A DNA stretch of 64,000 nucleotides, from contig CM020501.1 in assembly GCA_009823395.1 (NCBI GenBank), positions 31,995,861 to 32,059,860 on the forward strand, read 5' to 3'. Each line of letters begins with the position of its first letter. Position 1 is the first letter of the stretch. The DNA is from Thamnaconus septentrionalis (taxonomy: Eukaryota > Chordata > Actinopteri > Tetraodontiformes > Monacanthidae). The translations under genes and the position numbers were made by a program. This document shows positions 38,903-44,955 of the stretch, piece after piece. Under the pieces are notes generated by a model. That model was not told the DNA's origin. It saw only the letters and a list, made by a program, of their open reading frames with translations, and ran no database searches.

Positions 38903-41900
38903 TATAACACAAATATGGCTTCATGCTTCTAGAATATATCCAGTGAAAAAGGCTGTGAAATGTCCACAGCATCACCTAGTGGTGAGCCAATAACAGACCT
39001 GATGTTGAGTCCAGTAGATTGGCCAAGGTTCTCCCAGGCTTGCATCTTCTCAGTGAGCCTCTTAAAAAAAACACAACACACAAGTTTTGTTTTTTGTTTG
39101 TTTGTTTGTTTGTTTTAAATTCATGCACATATTACACAACTAGTGAACTCACTAACTTGATATAAAATCCATTTAACTTTTTCTGTCTTTACAGACAACA
39201 TATAGACCTGATGACGGATGAAAAAGCAACAATGCGACAGAATTTACCTCCTTCTCCAGTTCTATGGTGACAAGGTCCTCCTTGGCTGTAGCCATCCTCT
39301 CCAGCTTCCTCCTCAGACCCTCCGCCTCTTCTTTCAACAGGCTGCAGTTCTCTTTGTTTTCTCTAAGTAGTGCAGACACAGAACAGTACATGACATGAAT
39401 TGGGTTTTTTTATTTTTATATATATATATAAACTTGAGAGGAGATGCTCGACTTTACCCTGGTTGTGGGTAAATTTGTGATTTTACAACATTTTATGAAG
39501 AACTTGACAACAAAATTCATGTCAACGCCCACACAGATAAACAAGTTAGTTGCGACAGTGTAGAAACAAAATCTCGTGCTTTAGCATGATGGCAATCACG
39601 TGCATGAAGAAACAAAGCCTCTGTCTAGAATTGGAATTAACTCTATTGTAATAGCAACGTAAGCATGCGGGGAAATATTTAGTTAAACTGTGGCACTGCA
39701 GCAAAGAATCTGACATTTTATGCCTCAAAAACAAGTTTGTGAGAACAGCCTGGCATCTGACACATGTTGCTTCATGTAATCTGTCTAATGTCAGTGTGTT
39801 CTTTTGCCACATCACCCTCTTCTGGTGCAATAAATCGAGTGAATGTGACTAACATGCAAGAGAAATCTGCCACTATGGGGTACCAAGGATGTTGTGTCTG
39901 CTTAGAAAATTGGCAAAAACATGAGCCAAGCCACCACCCACAGGACTCCCTATATTGTTACAGTGACACAAAGTCAAAGCAAGACGCCATAAACTAAACG
40001 GAGCTACATTCTGACAATGCACGATCAACAACTTCAACTTGGCTCTTTTTTTTTCCTGTTACCTAAGAAAGATGTTTTCCTCTCTGAGCTGCTTCAGTTC
40101 CTTCTCCATGTCTGGAACCCTCGCTGCCTCTGACTTCACAGTCTTCACAATGACCATGTCTTGCTCCTGGAGGGCGAGACGTCTCTCCAGCTCCTGTCAA
40201 CACACACAGATAAAAATCAACCCAATTATGTGCATTCAGTGCATTGTAAATCATTTCATAAATTTGTTATTAGCGCAAATCTTTAACATTTATCAAAGAT
40301 GTACTATAAATTCATGTCCATAAATTGTTCAATTTTAAGAAACAATATATATGAATTTTCATGTAAAGAGTGTGGAGTCATCATCCCAATAAAATGTTAT
40401 GAGTTATAAAGTAGCTAATAGAAAAGTTATATTTGGGAAAGATGTCTTATCATAAATTATTTTTTAGATTACAGCCACTGATAACTAATAGAGCGAACCC
40501 CCAACAAAATGCTGATGGGAGAAGGGCAACATTTACAAGGACTTCTTCCCGCTGGCAACTCTGCCAATCATACAGCAATAAATTTCAGAGTACTACTGTA
40601 GTGCTTTCTAACAGTCATTTAATGACTTTGACTTCCTTTACTTTCTGTATGCTCCACTTTTGAGGATGAAGGGGTCCTGAAAATCAGCAATACATTGGCA
40701 CGCTGACCTTTAACATGACACAAAGGACACATACAGTGGCTTGCAAAAGTATTCAGGCTCCTTGAACTTTTCAACATTGAACTTTTCCACATTTTGTCAT
40801 GTTATGACCACAGAGATATACTTTAGTGGAATTTTATTATGAAAGACCAACACAAAGTGCCACACAGGTGTGAAGTTGAAAAAATATTAATGATTTATTT
40901 ATTTATTATGATTATTTTTATTTATTTTTTCAAATAAAAAACTGAAAAGTGCAATGTACAAAAACATTCAGTCCCCCTGAGTCAATACTTATTAACCCAA
41001 CTATCCTTATACTTGTCCACAACCTGTCTGGTGTTTCCTTACACTTCATGTCTCTAGATTACACACAAATGGACTCCATCATTCGGCAATCATAAGGTAA
41101 CTTCTGAAGACAATTGGATGCACTCAGAAAAAGGGGGCCTGAATACTGCAGTGCACTGCATTTTTCTGTTTTATTTGTAAAAGATAAAAAAAAAAAAGTT
41201 TAATTTTTTTGCTACTTCACAATTGTGTGCCAGTTTGTGTTGGGCTTTCACATTTCTTGATTTATACCAAAGCTTACTGAATGATTTTCTTTTTTTTTGA
41301 CCGTGAGACTATTAGCTGCTCTAACGTGTATAAAATCCTCCTATTGCAAGATTTTAAAATTAGAAAATACCATATTTTATGTGTCCTACCAACCTTTATC
41401 TTAATTATGTGTTCTGAGCAAGATGACTGGGCAGCTTGGAGACTCTGGCAACGCTGTGAGAGTTCTTGATACTTCCTGATTAAAAAAAAACAGTCATAGA
41501 ATGAGAAAAATGTGTTCAGTAAATCTTATAATCCAACGACATGAAAGACAGAAGAGCAGAAAGTCGTCTTGCATCTTTACCTGCATTGTAAAGCTAACTG
41601 CTCCTGCAGTTCCTGGTTTTCCAGAGCTTTAGCGGAAATTGTTGAGTCTTGGTTTTGAATCTTCTGCTTCAGCTCTCTGATCTCATCCTTCAAAGAACTG
41701 ATGGTCTGGGAACAGATAACAGCAGTAAGCCGACGTAAGATAAGAGACATGACCAGAGTATAAACGCTTCAAGTGGTGTGTGTGTGTGTGTGTGTGTACC
41801 TGATTAGCAGAGTTCAGTCTAGTATCTCGCTCTTCCAATTTCTTGTTGAGGCCTTCCAGGTTCATCTGGAGAACACGATTTGACTCCACTTGCTCCGCCA

Positions 41901-43499
41901 TGTTCTTTAAGGCTCTGTCCTCTCTTTCCTCCAACTTCTTTAATCGGCCCAAGAGTTCCTGCTTTCGGTCGACTTCATGCTGGATAGAAAAAGGAGGTTT
42001 TAACAACTGTTCTTCATTTTCTTCTTATTTAGGGATCACAGTTAGTTCACTTCGAACCATGGCAAAGACTCCTCCTCCTGAGGTCTATGCAATGCTTTTA
42101 ATTCATTAAAGGTGCAGTGTGTAAAATTTGGCTTGATTTATGATTTTCATATTGGTAAAAGCTTAACATGCTGCCCATATATACATTAACAAAAGTGTAT
42201 ACTCACAGTACAATAAAAGTAATTTGGTGTTCCTACCCTTAGAACAGTTTTCATGTATATAAGAATATACATAGAGCAAAGGTCTTGCTGCTAGTTAGCT
42301 GCCATCATGTTGAAAGCCCACCTGACAGTGCACTAAATGTGAAACACGCTATCAAGAGCTCTTGCTAAAAACAAATTTAAACAATGGACCTTTAATATGC
42401 TGTTGTCACTGGAATTGGCGACATGCTGCCACCTAGTGAATAAATTGAAAAATGCACTAGTACGCAGTCTTGCTGGAAACCGTTTCATTGAATATCAGAA
42501 CCATTATTTTCCGACTATTATTGGTCGTAAAATATTAATATGTATTATAAGCAGTAGTCATGATGAAAGGCTTTCTGAAGTATTAATACGCCCTATCATA
42601 GCTGATCCCTCCCAAATTCGCGCTGAACGTCTTCTGTCAAAGGCTCTAACCCTAACCCTAACCCTCTAACCTCTATTTATTAGGTTAAATATTAACCTAA
42701 TAGATATATAATATCAACCAATATTGGAAAAAAAATATATAAAATAAATAAAATCTAGCCGCCACATTCACAATGTCTCCTGTCACAGTGGCGTCTACAG
42801 CTCTTATTTAACACTTTCAAAAGCTATTTCTTATTATATACCACCAGTTAATTCATAAACCCTTTGGCCTAAAGTGTTAAAAAACCAAGTCTACAATTAG
42901 TGTATGATTGTAAACTATAAGTGCTGATATGAATTTGTATGTTTAGAAATTAATGTTTGATATTTCTCTTGGATTAATTCAAGCATTTTAAATGTTTGGG
43001 GTGTTTTTTTGCAATGCAGTCTGTATTATCTAGCAACGACCTATCTTAAAAGCAAAACAAAGACTTAAGCGCAATGTTAAATCCATACCCAGAATAAAAG
43101 TGAAGTGTTTGACTCGTACCTCCAACTCCCTGGCACTGTCAAAAACAGTCTGCTCCAACTCAAATCGAGCTCTCTTGTGACTGAGTTCCATCTGCTTCTT
43201 CTCCTGGTCCAGCTGGAGGTAAGAGTTCTGCAAGCGATGCCTCTCTGCTGCCCCGAGGAACTACCAAGACAAAGCCAGTGAGTGCGGATGTTGCATATTA
43301 ATGCAGCCTTTCAACGGCTAAAACAGTTGTGATGATGCTGCAGGTTGGTCAGTACCTCGATGCTCCGTTTGTACTGACTCTGCAGCTTCCCACATTCCGG
43401 CGAGTGCTCCGACTGTCTCTGAGGAGCTTCACTTTGGCTGATGAAGGAGTTGAAGGACTTCAAAGTTTGGAAGACTGTGGTGTCATCTTCTATATCCAT
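4758..43499 (-). CDS. mad1l1: mad1l1: mitotic spindle assembly checkpoint protein MAD1 (complete coding region, 17 coding exons)
   Basis: Joining 17 minus-strand exons (listed separately) gives 2136 coding bases, 711 residues plus stop. All phases are consistent, and length and order match human MAD1 (about 718). Seen: an almost uninterrupted coiled coil over residues ~50-590; the Mad2-interaction motif in the form [11 protein letters not shown] (538-548; human KVLHMSLNP); NQRLKEVFQ with the RLK triad at 612-614; and a C-terminal globular segment containing [15 protein letters not shown] and ending LFSRQTVI. Known for the family: MAD1 homodimerises, binds MAD2, sits at nuclear pores in interphase and at unattached kinetochores in mitosis, where it templates conversion of MAD2 to its active form. 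The RLK motif mediates Bub1 binding, and the C-terminal domain has an RWD fold. No frameshift or premature stop was found. In mammals the 3' neighbour is ELFN1, which is not visible here. Confidence 0.97.
4911..4940. repeat. (CA)15 microsatellite at the last-exon acceptor
   Basis: Perfect (CA)15 on the plus strand, (TG)15 on the mad1l1 transcript, separated from the last coding exon only by CAG. Confidence 0.97.
5084..5118. repeat. (GT)n microsatellite
   Basis: Perfect GT tract of about 35 bases in the last mad1l1 intron, opposite in phase to the CA tract 145 bases away. The two could pair in the transcript. Confidence 0.95.
6273..6530 (+). mobile_element. TTAAAGGT-family MITE, copy 2 (diverged or truncated)
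   Basis: Begins TTAAAAGGTAAAGTGTGTCAA, then TTTGGCCTGATTTATGATTTT, closely matching the copy at 42106. The far end is not recognisable and is replaced by AT-rich palindromes at 6585-6693. Confidence 0.55.
6585..6693. repeat. Two adjacent AT-rich perfect hairpins
   Basis: Arms 6585-6604 and 6614-6633 (20 bases, 9-base loop), then arms 6661-6676 and 6678-6693 (16 bases, 1-base loop). Intronic. Confidence 0.8.
9569..10340. repeat. Pair of ~50-base direct repeats flanking a SINE-containing segment
   Basis: AAGCACTAACCCAATTTCTC at 9567 onward recurs at 10291 onward as AAGCGCTAACCCAATTTCTC. Each continues through a CAGTCGAGCAATTG(T/C)GATGCCAGA core, about 90% identical over roughly 50 bases and about 725 bases apart. 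Confidence 0.75.
9975..10093 (+). mobile_element. tRNA-headed SINE, 3' part only
   Basis: The segment GTGTATGAATGTGTGCATGA ... AAGTGCTTTGGGGTACCGTG ... ATATAAGTGCAGTCCATTTA matches the 3' two-thirds of the SINEs at 31.4 and 55.0 kb. The tRNA-like head is missing. Confidence 0.7.
10626..10676. repeat. (AG)n microsatellite
   Basis: About 51 bases of AG in the last mad1l1 intron. Confidence 0.97.
11399..11458. repeat. (GGTAT)n pentanucleotide array
   Basis: Seven near-perfect GGTAT units pass through one GGCAT variant into GGTCT units. Pentanucleotide array in a mad1l1 intron. Confidence 0.9.
12113..12135. repeat. (CA)n microsatellite
   Basis: Short CA tract in the last mad1l1 intron. Confidence 0.9.
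13656..13812 (+). repeat. Unfilled copy of a locally duplicated block
   Basis: ACATGATAGAGAATTCTCTG through TTTTTGTGCCATCCAGA matches 16334-16861 except that the latter carries a 369-base MITE. See findings. Confidence 0.85.
14719..14885. repeat. Two (TG)n microsatellites about 105 bases apart
   Basis: TG tracts at 14719-14752 and 14857-14885 in the last mad1l1 intron, on the same strand. Confidence 0.95.
16404..16772 (-). mobile_element. Tc1/mariner-type MITE, intact, with TA target duplication
   Basis: CAGTACTGCCCAGAAAATGA at one end and TCATTTTTTCGGGTACTATCTG at the other form terminal inverted repeats, flanked by TA on both sides. The 369-base element has no transposase and sits in a duplicated block whose unfilled copy is at 13656-13812. 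Related copies are at 17711-18089 (opposite orientation) and 55337-55522. Confidence 0.85.
17081..17274 (-). CDS. mad1l1: mad1l1 coding exon 16 (residues 598-662; RLK motif and C-terminal domain)
   Basis: The acceptor is GTGTTGCAG|AT and the donor AAG|GTAGGT; 194 bases. It encodes [20 protein letters not shown] and [20 protein letters not shown], nearly identical to human. RLK at 612-614 is the Bub1-contacting motif of the family. It lies 12.2 kb upstream of the last exon. Confidence 0.97.
17541..17606. repeat. (CA)33 microsatellite
   Basis: Perfect CA tract within the outer MITE. Confidence 0.97.
17711..18089 (+). mobile_element. Nested Tc1/mariner-type MITE
   Basis: Ends TAGTACTACCCGAAAAATGAG and AATTTTCTGGGTAGTACCTG are inverted repeats, with TA on either side. 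Same family as 16404-16772, in opposite orientation; 379 bases, no coding capacity. Confidence 0.85.
19480..19665 (+). mobile_element. LINE/SINE 3' tail with (TTGA)n
   Basis: GGTCTGCTCTAGGTTTCTTC, then GGGACTTTTTCCTGGCCACTG, TACAAAGCGCTTTGAGACG and a terminal TTGATTGATTGATTGA run. This resembles a very common teleost CR1/L2-type 3' tail. A shorter relative is at 58340-58440. The upstream edge is uncertain. Confidence 0.6.
19726..20619. mobile_element. DNA transposon with CCAGAAAA.CGCG terminal inverted repeats
   Basis: GGTCCCTCCAGAAAACGCGA at the left and CGCATTTTTCTGGAAGGACT at the right are inverted copies, 894 bases apart, with CG-richer subterminal sequence (AATTTCCGCG-like blocks near both ends). 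No transposase frame was found, so it is non-autonomous. Confidence 0.75.
20841..21039 (-). CDS. mad1l1: mad1l1 coding exon 15 (residues 532-598; Mad2-interaction motif)
   Basis: The acceptor is CTCTTTCAG|GGA and the donor CAAG|GTCAGA; 199 bases, the largest coding exon. It starts [20 protein letters not shown], matching human [28 protein letters not shown] is the motif that threads into the MAD2 safety belt in the family. It ends SLPPSKEVQ (human SLPSSKEVA). Confidence 0.97.
22733..23052 (+). mobile_element. Tc1-like MITE (CTACCAG(T/C)CAAA family), uninterrupted copy
   Basis: CGCTACCAGCCAAAAGTTTGG at the left, CAAAACTTTTCACTGCTAGTG at the right, TA edges, 320 bases. It serves as the empty-site reference for the split element at 17438-18187. 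Confidence 0.85.
23926..24526. mobile_element. MITE with GGCTGTGTCTCAATTCAGGG ends, copy 1
   Basis: Begins GGCTGTGTCTCAATTCAGGG and ends GACCCTGAATTGTGACACAGC. It shares long internal identity with 31895-32481, including GGACGGTCTAGCCTTCGGCG and CCCCGGAAGTGACGT. There is an internal hairpin around GATGCTTTGC/GCAAAGCATC at about 24300-24335. No transposase frame. Confidence 0.85.
26130..26220 (-). CDS. mad1l1: mad1l1 coding exon 14 (residues 501-531)
   Basis: The acceptor is GATTCAG|G and the donor CAG|GTAAGC; 91 bases. It encodes [20 protein letters not shown] and [10 protein letters not shown], matching human VEELEGERSRLEEEKRMLEAQLERRALQ. End of the main coiled coil before the Mad2-binding segment. 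Confidence 0.94.
26286..26324. repeat. (TGAA)n microsatellite
   Basis: About ten tetranucleotide units beginning 66 bases upstream, on the transcript, of mad1l1 coding exon 14. Confidence 0.95.
26725..26816 (-). CDS. mad1l1: mad1l1 coding exon 13 (residues 471-501)
   Basis: The acceptor is GTCACAG|GTG and the donor CTGAG|GTCTGT; 92 bases. It encodes [14 protein letters not shown]... and TREEVNTLR, matching human MELKMLKSQSSS and SREEADTLR. Confidence 0.93.
27790..27846 (-). CDS. mad1l1: mad1l1 coding exon 12 (residues 452-470; 57 bases)
   Basis: The acceptor is CCAATACAG|ACC and the donor GCA|GTAAGT; 19 codons, [19 protein letters not shown], aligning with human AQLSQALEELGGQKQRADM. Short frame-neutral exon; assignment rests on phase, strong splice sites and position. 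Confidence 0.88.
28620..28760 (-). CDS. mad1l1: mad1l1 coding exon 11 (residues 405-451)
   Basis: The acceptor is TTTTACAG|GAG and the donor GAG|GTCAGT; 141 bases, phase 0-0. It encodes [20 protein letters not shown] then [14 protein letters not shown], matching human ERDGMRAILGSYDSEL and YSPQLTRRMREAED. Confidence 0.96.
31388..31680 (+). mobile_element. tRNA-headed SINE, full-length copy
   Basis: The head has an A-box-like TCAGGAGGTAGAGCGG and a B-box-like GCGGCTCAAATCCCGCTCC. The tail reads AAAGCGCTTTGGGCTACCGTG ... GCAGTCCATTTAC. The same architecture is at 55033-55310 and 56838-57076. It is a retroposon of a kind common in fish, not a functional tRNA gene (no foldable acceptor stem). Confidence 0.85.
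31805..32538. mobile_element. Outer MITE with GGGCC.CTACACACTG ends, split by a second element
   Basis: AGAGCCCCTACACACTGCAC at the left and GCGTTCAGTGTGTAGAGGCC at the right are inverted repeats. The interior is interrupted by the element at 31895-32481. One related end (GCGTTCAGTGTGTAGGGGCC) is at about 36862-36884. Confidence 0.75.
31895..32481. mobile_element. MITE with GGCTGT...CTCAATTCAGGG ends, copy 2 (nested)
   Basis: TGGCTGTCTCAATTCAGGGT at the left and CCCTGAACTGAGACACAGCC at the right. The interior is nearly identical to 23926-24526, including the GCCATCTAACGATGGC palindrome. Confidence 0.85.
33386..33740 (+). pseudogene. Possible decayed transposase fragment (BED-finger-like)
   Basis: An open frame reads [20 protein letters not shown] followed by CSC, which resembles the W..Y...C..C layout of BED zinc fingers in hAT-type transposases, but the first cysteine is absent. 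It lies between other transposon pieces. Weak call; chance resemblance is possible. Confidence 0.25.
33773..34720. mobile_element. TTAAAGGT-family MITE, copy 3, split by a second element
   Basis: Left AAAGGTCAAGTGTGTAATATT, right ATGACGCATTGGACCTTTTA. Internal landmarks (GACCCTTGATCTATGTATATT; ATATCTATGGACAGTATATT) match copy 1. It is interrupted at 34056-34616. Confidence 0.7.
34056..34616. mobile_element. DNA element with TACCGTAATTTCCGGACTATAA ends (nested)
   Basis: TACCGTAATTTCCGGACTAT at the left and TAGTCCGGAAAATACGGTA at the right form about 20-base inverted repeats, with AAGCCGC-rich subterminal repeats. 561 bases; it is GC-richer than its host sequence and no full transposase is visible. 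Confidence 0.85.
34789..34933 (-). CDS. mad1l1: mad1l1 coding exon 10 (residues 356-404)
   Basis: The acceptor is TCCATCAG|T and the donor AAG|GTGCCC; 145 bases. It contains [20 protein letters not shown] and VLLLTK, almost the same as human [27 protein letters not shown]. This is one of the most conserved blocks of the coiled coil. Confidence 0.96.
35516..35588. repeat. (AG)36 microsatellite close to a mad1l1 donor site
   Basis: 73 bases of perfect AG on the plus strand, hence (CT)n on the mad1l1 transcript, starting 37 bases after the donor of coding exon 9. Confidence 0.97.
35626..35712 (-). CDS. mad1l1: mad1l1 coding exon 9 (residues 327-356; 87 bases, frame-neutral)
   Basis: The acceptor is GTCTGTAG|G and the donor AGCCG|GTAAAA. 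It encodes [20 protein letters not shown]..., matching human TPEDLSRFVVELQQRELALK. Its length is a multiple of three with equal end phases, so skipping it would keep the frame. A long AG/CT repeat begins 37 bases into the following intron. Confidence 0.95.
38872..38900. repeat. (CA)n microsatellite
   Basis: About 29 bases of CA; a shorter GT tract lies at 38679-38698. Both are intronic. Confidence 0.95.
38999..39060 (-). CDS. mad1l1: mad1l1 coding exon 8 (residues 307-327)
   Basis: A T-rich tract with TTTAAG|AGG precedes 62 bases ending ATCAG|GTCTGT. It encodes [20 protein letters not shown], matching human RLLAKLQSWERLDQTMGLSI. Short exon found only by alignment and phase. Confidence 0.92.
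39248..39362 (-). CDS. mad1l1: mad1l1 coding exon 7 (residues 268-306)
   Basis: The acceptor is CTACTTAG|A and the donor GAG|GTAAAT; 115 bases. It encodes [20 protein letters not shown]..., matching human ETNGLLQEELEGLQRKL. Coiled coil. Confidence 0.94.
40063..40193 (-). CDS. mad1l1: mad1l1 coding exon 6 (residues 225-268)
   Basis: The acceptor is GTTGACAG|GAG and the donor CTTAG|GTAACA; 131 bases, leaving phase 2. It encodes [20 protein letters not shown] and ...[11 protein letters not shown], matching human LEQKLSLQEQDAAIVKNMKSE and [11 protein letters not shown]. Confidence 0.95.
40734..41250 (+). mobile_element. Tc1-like element fragment (CAGTGGCTTGCAAAAGTATTC end)
   Basis: The left end reads TACAGTGGCTTGCAAAAGTATTC, then CACATTTTGTCATGTTATGAC and AAAGACCAACACAAAGTG. 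The right side carries GTGTTGGGCTTTCACA, the inverted counterpart, but the outermost right terminus is lost. This end sequence is typical of fish Tc1-like elements. No transposase. Confidence 0.75.
41394..41475 (-). CDS. mad1l1: mad1l1 coding exon 5 (residues 197-224)
   Basis: A T-rich tract ending AATCAG|G precedes 82 bases that complete the split arginine and encode [18 protein letters not shown]..., ending AAG|GTTGGT. It corresponds to human CQEANQKIQELQASQE. Coiled coil; identified by phase and alignment. Confidence 0.9.
41581..41705 (-). CDS. mad1l1: mad1l1 coding exon 4 (residues 156-197)
   Basis: The acceptor is GTTCCCAG|ACC and the donor CAG|GTAAAG; 125 bases, leaving phase 2. It encodes [16 protein letters not shown]..., matching human TINALKGRISELQ. 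Coiled coil. Confidence 0.93.
41776..41797. repeat. (GT)11 microsatellite adjoining the exon 3 donor
   Basis: On the transcript the donor GT is followed at once by (AC)11. Confidence 0.95.
41800..41979 (-). CDS. mad1l1: mad1l1 coding exon 3 (residues 96-155)
   Basis: The acceptor is TATCCAG|CAT and the donor CAG|GTACAC; 180 bases, phase 0-0. It encodes [20 protein letters not shown] and onward, matching human EVDRNQELLTRIRQLQERE. Coiled coil. The donor runs directly into a (AC)11 repeat on the transcript. Confidence 0.95.
42106..42395 (+). mobile_element. TTAAAGGT-family MITE, copy 4 (uninterrupted)
   Basis: TTAAAGGTGCAGTGTGTAAAA at the left and AACAATGGACCTTTAA at the right, 290 bases, with TTAA at both edges. 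Best-preserved copy of the family in the window. Confidence 0.75.
42644..42672. repeat. Short interstitial telomere-like repeat
   Basis: CTCTAACCCTAACCCTAACC followed by CTCTAACCTCT: about three perfect TAACCC units plus degenerate edges, in the second coding intron of mad1l1. Confidence 0.85.
43120..43260 (-). CDS. mad1l1: mad1l1 coding exon 2 (residues 49-95)
   Basis: The acceptor is TTGGTAG|TTC and the donor GAG|GTACGA; 141 bases, phase 0-0. It contains [15 protein letters not shown], nearly identical to human MAD1 ([15 protein letters not shown]), which fixes the family assignment. This is the start of the long coiled coil. The intron before it is only 95 bases. Confidence 0.95.
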
Positions 43500-43511
43500 T
43501 TTTAAGGCTCA
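43356..43511 (-). CDS. mad1l1: mad1l1 first coding exon (residues 1-48; ATG at 43499)
   Basis: An ATG in context AAAAATGG starts [20 protein letters not shown], aligning with the human N-terminus (STLRSLNNFISQ). The exon ends in-phase at GAG|GTACTG. Twelve bases of 5'UTR follow a CAG acceptor at 43512-43513, so an upstream untranslated exon is expected. The N-terminal region is the nuclear-pore/Tpr-linked part of the family. Confidence 0.93.
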
Positions 43512-43909
43512 CTGTGTTCAGAGACAGGTGCAAAAAAAAAGTCAGAACGACGTCAATTAGAGGATATTTCATTTTTATTTATGTCTATTTACTTCAAACT
43601 CGACGTCGATATGCCACTCATAAACCCACGTATGATCAAACATTAACGTTAAACTACTTGACTTGTTTGTTTGTTTTTTTTCTTCACCAGCATTCTACAC
43701 TGACATGAGAACTGTTTCAATGCTATTTTTCTTTAATAATACTAAAACAATGCATATTGATATTTAAATTGATGCTCTTATTCCAGAGCTACTCATAACG
43801 TAGTGATACAATGCTAAAATTGCGGCGCAGATAAGACACGTCTTTAAGGTTCGTAAAAAAAAAAAACAGCTTAGATTTACGGTTCGACACGGGGAAATAT
43901 GTCCTCACC

Positions 43910-44100
43910 TCACCGACACTCGGCAAACGACACTTTTGTTGTTGCAAAAGAGAAAGTTAATGGCAGTTAAGTTATTTTGCTTGCTAGCTCGTTAGCTTTG
44001 CTCACTACACCTTGTGGAACTCCCTCCAGTTCAGCTCGAATGATGACGTAGTGCATGTTTAGTATCGCGATATTCCATCGAACGATCGCGAGAGTTGGGA
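43910..44100 (-). promoter_or_regulatory. Probable mad1l1 promoter and untranslated first exon
   Basis: Just upstream of the first coding exon there is a locally CpG-richer stretch. It holds TCGCGAGA at 44086-44093 (TCTCGCGA on the gene strand), a palindrome TATCGCGATA at 44063-44072 and a CRE-like TACGTCA (44044-44050, gene strand). The gene strand then reads into GAG|GTGAGG near 43909, a good splice donor. That suggests a non-coding exon 1 of roughly 100 bases joined to the acceptor at 43511. TCTCGCGA elements are known in TATA-less housekeeping and cell-cycle promoters. No TATA box was seen. The transcription start is inferred, not seen. Confidence 0.6.
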
Positions 44101-44477
44101 AGTCCAGCTGCAGTATATTCTCGTACAGTGACGCTCACATTTAGCCTCACGCTGCGCGTACACAGAGGTGGATGTTTTAGTAAGATGACGTCCCTTGCAG
44201 CACACATTTTGTCTTACAACAAAAAATGTATATCTGTTTGTGTGCCTCTGATGCAGCCAAACCTTTTGAAACACCAAAAACAATTCTCGGGGTCATATTT
44301 AATGACAATAATTGGGACTGACTAATATTTTACGGGTGTCCGAAAACTTTTTCCCACAATGGTAGAGTAATAATTTGTATGTTTTTCTACTAGTCTTGTT
44401 AACCAAACGTTTACGTCTGTACAGCTGTACAGAAAGACATAATAACAAAATAATCCTTCCAATAGCTAAATCGGTTT

Positions 44478-44508
<31 letters not shown>

Positions 44509-44897
44509 AACGATAAAGAAAAATGATAATTTTGTTGGAATCCTTATTCCTGAAGCTGCTTTTTGAACGTCAGTCGTATTATAGAGTTACAAGGTGTGTC
44601 CAACAGAGGGCAGCCCTGCCGTGTTTATCATAGGTTCACGATCAAGACTTGGAAGAATTTTTACTCCTGGAATAATAATTGTTTTCAATTCAGTTTCAGT
44701 TTTATTGTCTTCAATGTTTTTTATTTAAATCAAAATGTACTTTTCTGACCATCAACAAAGTGTTTTCTTATGGCTAATGTAAACATTATAAACATGAGAA
44801 AATTAGCCAAATGTTTACAAATATAATACTTTTATTTTAATTAGGAGAAAAATTGTATAGTGGCATGCATGAAAATGAGAAGATGACATGAAAAAGA

Positions 44898-44899
<2 letters not shown>

Positions 44900-44953
<54 letters not shown>
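44900..44953. repeat. (TG)n microsatellite
   Basis: About 54 bases of TG, 0.8 kb upstream of the mad1l1 promoter. Confidence 0.97.
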
Positions 44954-44955
<2 letters not shown>

